From WTAW01 sp050115915 (GTDB lineage Bacteria > Acidobacteriota > Aminicenantia > Aminicenantales > Aminicenantaceae): a DNA stretch of 7,756 nucleotides. Below, piece by piece: positions 7,069-7,756 of this stretch; positions within the stretch are counted from its first letter, which is position 1; each line of letters begins with the position of its first letter. The position numbers and the translations under genes are program-made. The notes under the pieces are model-generated. The model did no database searches. It was not told the DNA's origin and worked only from the letters and a program-made list of their open reading frames with translations. Location of the stretch: positions 1 to 7,756 of the forward strand of contig JASFPP010000186.1 in NCBI GenBank assembly GCA_050115915.1, read 5' to 3'.

Positions 7069-7160
7069 AAAAATAGGGGTCAGGCACCTATTTCCAGGGG
7101 TAATTAAAAAGTGGACCTGGCACCATTTCTTTATTCCCCTGGAAATAGGTGCCAATCCCC
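7069..7160 (-). repeat. palindromic intergenic repeat, copy B (REP-like); possible terminator
   Basis: Bases 7069-7124 are the reverse complement of repeat copy A (3160-3215) with three mismatches in 56. This copy is longer: arms 7076-7100 and 7136-7160 are reverse complements at 22 of 25 positions around a 35-base centre, giving a large hairpin. Copy A keeps only about half of this structure. Copy B begins 2 bases after the stop of the dipeptidase 2 frame and could end its transcript. Its termini are approximate, since the A/T-rich flanks add weak pairing. Confidence 0.85.
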
Positions 7161-7177
7161 ATTTATTCAGAAGTAAA

Positions 7178-7206
7178 TTGACAGAAGTGGATTTAGTTTG
7201 TATAAA
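7178..7206 (+). promoter_or_regulatory. sigma70-like promoter of the third C69 dipeptidase gene
   Basis: TTGACA (7178-7183), a 17-base spacer and TATAAA (7201-7206) form a near-consensus promoter, 17 bases after the end of repeat copy B. The leader to ATG 7319 would be about 105 bases and is A/T-rich, with a short perfect palindrome at 7284-7298 (AAAAATT, G, AATTTTT). The third dipeptidase thus seems to have its own strong promoter. Confidence 0.7.
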
Positions 7207-7318
7207 TATCTTTCAATGGGGTGCTACAATTCAATCCAAACCATAGAATTTTCCTCACAATTTCATTTTCAACTATATTATTTAAAAATTGAATTTTTGT
7301 ATCAAGGAGGTAAAAAGT

Positions 7319-7756
7319 ATGAAGATTAAAAAAATCTTGACGCTATTCGGTATGCTGTTTTCTGTGTTGATCCTCGTCAATGCCTTTGCTTTTGACAGCC
7401 AGAAAGGTGATGAATGCGAGACGTGTATCGACTGGAAAACGGATGGATGCACGGTCATCATCGTTGGTAAGGAGGCATCCACTGACGGATCGGTCATGAC
7501 TACGCACACATGTGATTGTGGATTGTGCGATTGGACCTGGCGGTACATTCCTGCTGCCGATCACGAACCCGGATCAATGCGCAAGATCTACCATATCAAC
7601 CAGTTCAGGACATGGGACCCCAAAATCGGGCTCAAATGGGAGAGGTATACAGATGATTTCACAGGCCTTGAAATCCCTCAAGTTCCCCACACTCACGGTT
7701 ACAATCACGGCGCATTCGGCTACATGAACGACATGCAGGTGGCTTTAGGCGAATCT
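7319..7756 (+). CDS. secreted C69-family dipeptidase, paralog 3 (3' partial)
   Basis: ATG 7319 lies 8 bases after AAGGAGG (7304-7310) and opens a frame that stays open to the window end; 146 residues are visible. The signal peptide is MKIKKILTLFGMLFSVLILVNAFA (cut near residue 22-24). The propeptide carries CETC (Cys33, Cys36), followed by predicted nucleophile Cys44 in DGCTVIIVGKEASTDGS. TCDCGLCDWTW (Cys65, 67, 70), IPAADHEPGSMRKIYHINQ, LEIPQVPHTHGYNHGAFGYMN and ALGES follow, in step with the other two copies. In the propeptide CxxC and the CDCGxCDW motif it is more like paralog 2 than paralog 1. The remaining roughly 450 residues expected from paralog 1 lie beyond the window. The family and export are clear; the dipeptide preference is not. 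Confidence 0.92.
   Translation, partial: MKIKKILTLFGMLFSVLILVNAFAFDSQKGDECETCIDWKTDGCTVIIVGKEASTDGSVMTTHTCDCGLCDWTWRYIPAADHEPGSMRKIYHINQFRTWDPKIGLKWERYTDDFTGLEIPQVPHTHGYNHGAFGYMNDMQVALGES

Noticed and set aside
3151..7160. CRISPR-like or phage attachment repeats
   Set aside because: Only two copies in opposite orientation, about 4 kb apart with genes between, and no integrase or cas gene; a REP-like element fits better.

Overview
The window is a one-strand (+) stretch of bacterial DNA built around peptide and amino-acid breakdown. It holds six gene units. In order they are: (1) the C-terminal part of an alpha/beta hydrolase carrying TPR-like repeats, cut by the window start; (2) a secreted P1 (DmpA/S58-type) aminopeptidase; (3) a cytoplasmic aspartate/glutamate racemase family protein; and (4-6) a tandem array of three paralogous secreted C69-family dipeptidases. 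The second of these dipeptidases is interrupted by an in-frame TAG, and the third runs off the window end. No tRNA, rRNA, CRISPR array or transposase gene was seen, and no gap between genes exceeds about 270 bases.

Organism: strong AGGAGG-type ribosome binding sites, GTG and TTG starts, sigma70-like promoters and several Sec-type signal peptides indicate a bacterium. The secreted peptidases suggest an organism that feeds on proteins or peptides, possibly an uncultivated lineage. The sequence alone does not settle the phylum, and all TAG, TGA and TAA stops look standard.

Layout: bases 1-1077 hydrolase; 1078-1211 spacer; 1212-2345 P1 peptidase; 2346-2432 short spacer; 2433-3143 racemase. Bases 3144-3408 hold an intergenic palindromic repeat followed by a good promoter. 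The first C69 dipeptidase is 3409-5196. A 98-base spacer starts with a 20-bp tandem duplication that crosses the stop codon. The second C69 dipeptidase is 5295-7067 with TAG at 6666-6668. Bases 7068-7318 hold a second, inverted copy of the palindromic repeat, again followed by a good promoter. The third C69 dipeptidase starts at 7319.

How the genes may work together (inference): the exported P1 peptidase and C69 dipeptidases would cut peptides outside the cytoplasm. The racemase would interconvert acidic D- and L-amino acids inside the cell. P1/DmpA enzymes are known to act on D-amino-acid amides, beta-peptides and L-aminoacyl substrates, so an island for using D-residue or otherwise unusual peptides is possible but not shown. 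The three C69 proteins place the predicted nucleophile Cys at exactly residue 44 when the first is started at GTG 3409. They show an internal covariation of cysteines that may have functional meaning.
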